This document shows positions 6,000-6,234 of a stretch of DNA of 6,234 nt, piece by piece (within the stretch, counting starts at the first letter, position 1; every line of letters starts with the position of its first letter). Under the pieces are notes generated by a model. That model did not search any database, was not told the origin of the DNA, and worked only from the letters and a program-made list of their open reading frames with translations. Origin of the DNA: Collinsella sp. (GTDB lineage Bacteria > Actinomycetota > Coriobacteriia > Coriobacteriales > Coriobacteriaceae); contig WGSQ01000104.1 in the NCBI GenBank assembly GCA_014871605.1, positions 1 through 6,234 of the forward strand, written 5' to 3'. The position numbers and the translations under genes were made by a program.

Positions 6000-6025
6000 A
6001 CATACAGTTTTTCGATTCCGTATGT
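6000..6025 (+). repeat. Short inverted repeat upstream of htpG
   Basis: ACATAC (6000-6005) and GTATGT (6020-6025) are perfect inverted copies separated by 14 nt. They could be an operator or chance. The stretch also carries a weak promoter-like pair, TTGGAC (5996-6001) and TATGTA (6021-6026), with a long 19-nt spacer. It matches neither CIRCE nor a HAIR-type heat-shock operator. Confidence 0.25.
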
Positions 6026-6045
6026 ATATATGCGCGTTAATGGGT

Positions 6046-6053
6046 TATAAAAT
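6046..6053 (+). promoter_or_regulatory. Candidate -10 region for htpG
   Basis: TATAAAAT is the best -10-like run in the gap, in an AT-rich patch (about 6000-6056) unlike the GC-rich surroundings. No convincing -35 sits 16-18 nt upstream. A start near 6060 would give a leader of about 78 nt containing the 6083-6107 terminator. Confidence 0.3.
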
Positions 6054-6082
6054 CTAAGTCTGAACATAGCAGGTCTGCGATG

Positions 6083-6107
6083 CGGCTCGGGCGACCGAGC
6101 CGTTTTT
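6083..6107 (+). terminator. Intrinsic terminator just upstream of htpG
   Basis: CGGCTCGG (6083-6090) and CCGAGCCG (6095-6102) form a perfect 8-bp GC-rich stem closed by a GCGA loop (GNRA type), followed at once by TTTTT (6103-6107). This is a textbook factor-independent terminator on the + strand. It may end transcripts from the acetyltransferase or cps operon, or act inside the htpG leader. Only 30 nt separate it from the htpG ATG, too little for a conventional promoter. Confidence 0.85.
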
Positions 6108-6137
6108 GCGGACAGGGGTAGCGCGAAAGGACTGCAC

Positions 6138-6234
6138 ATGCGTCAATTTAAGACCGAGAGCAAAAAACTGCTCGACCTCATGATCAACTCCATCTACACC
6201 AATAAGGAAATTTTCCTGCGCGAGCTGATCTCCA
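6138..6234 (+). CDS. htpG: HtpG, Hsp90-family chaperone (5' part only)
   Basis: The first 32 codons are present and the gene runs off the window edge. The product is the bacterial Hsp90, a dimeric cytoplasmic ATP-dependent chaperone that helps refold or stabilise client proteins. The visible start, FKTESKKLLDLMINSIYTNK followed by EIFLRELIS, is the highly conserved first helix and beginning of the N-terminal ATPase domain, closely like E. coli HtpG. The ATPase residues further on are outside the window. AAAGGA (6126-6131) stands 6 nt before the ATG and supports this start. Transcription must enter through the terminator-bearing leader unless a leaderless or very short promoter is used. No CIRCE (TTAGCACTC/GAGTGCTAA) was found, so HrcA control is not indicated. 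Confidence 0.95.
   Translation, partial: MRQFKTESKKLLDLMINSIYTNKEIFLRELIS

Noticed and set aside
5936..6137. Heat-shock operator (CIRCE or HAIR) upstream of htpG
   Set aside because: Neither TTAGCACTC/GAGTGCTAA nor CTTGAGT/ACTCAAG, nor close variants, were found in this gap.

Overview
The window is GC-rich, tightly packed, and every supported gene reads on the + strand. Codon use, gene content and protein style suggest a high-GC, Gram-positive gut actinobacterium of the Coriobacteriia, perhaps Collinsella. That placement is inferred from familiarity only, because there is no rRNA or other marker gene here.

Region 1 (1-3135) is a phosphate block. A possible tail of an upstream gene (expected to be pstA) overlaps pstB, the ATPase of the high-affinity phosphate importer. 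Then come an OmpR/PhoB-type response regulator and a membrane histidine kinase, 3 nt apart. This is a PhoB/PhoR-like pair placed directly behind the transporter it would be expected to sense and control. No phoU lies between them.

Region 2 (3136-3330) is a 195-nt intergenic leader. It holds an 8-bp hairpin that may end the phosphate transcript, a promoter-like pair overlapping that hairpin, and a 7-codon reading frame with its own Shine-Dalgarno-like sequence.

Region 3 (3331-5395) is a three-gene tyrosine-phosphorylation module. It encodes a CpsC/Wzz-type membrane adaptor, a CpsD-type bacterial tyrosine kinase with a C-terminal tyrosine cluster, and a CpsB-type PHP-domain phosphatase. Together these normally set the length and rate of capsule or exopolysaccharide assembly. 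Here no glycosyltransferase, flippase, polymerase or LytR-CpsA-Psr gene sits next to them.

Region 4 (5435-6234) holds a GNAT acetyltransferase, then a 202-nt intergenic region, then the first 32 codons of htpG (bacterial Hsp90). The intergenic region contains a REP-like repeat, an inverted repeat, and a near-perfect intrinsic terminator ending only 30 nt before the htpG start. That position suggests either a leader attenuator or an unusually tight gene boundary.

No tRNA, rRNA, CRISPR array, insertion sequence or phage gene was seen. I found no clearly novel multi-gene system. The most interesting points are the htpG leader terminator, the REP-like element, the wzz leader, and the isolated tyrosine kinase/phosphatase module.
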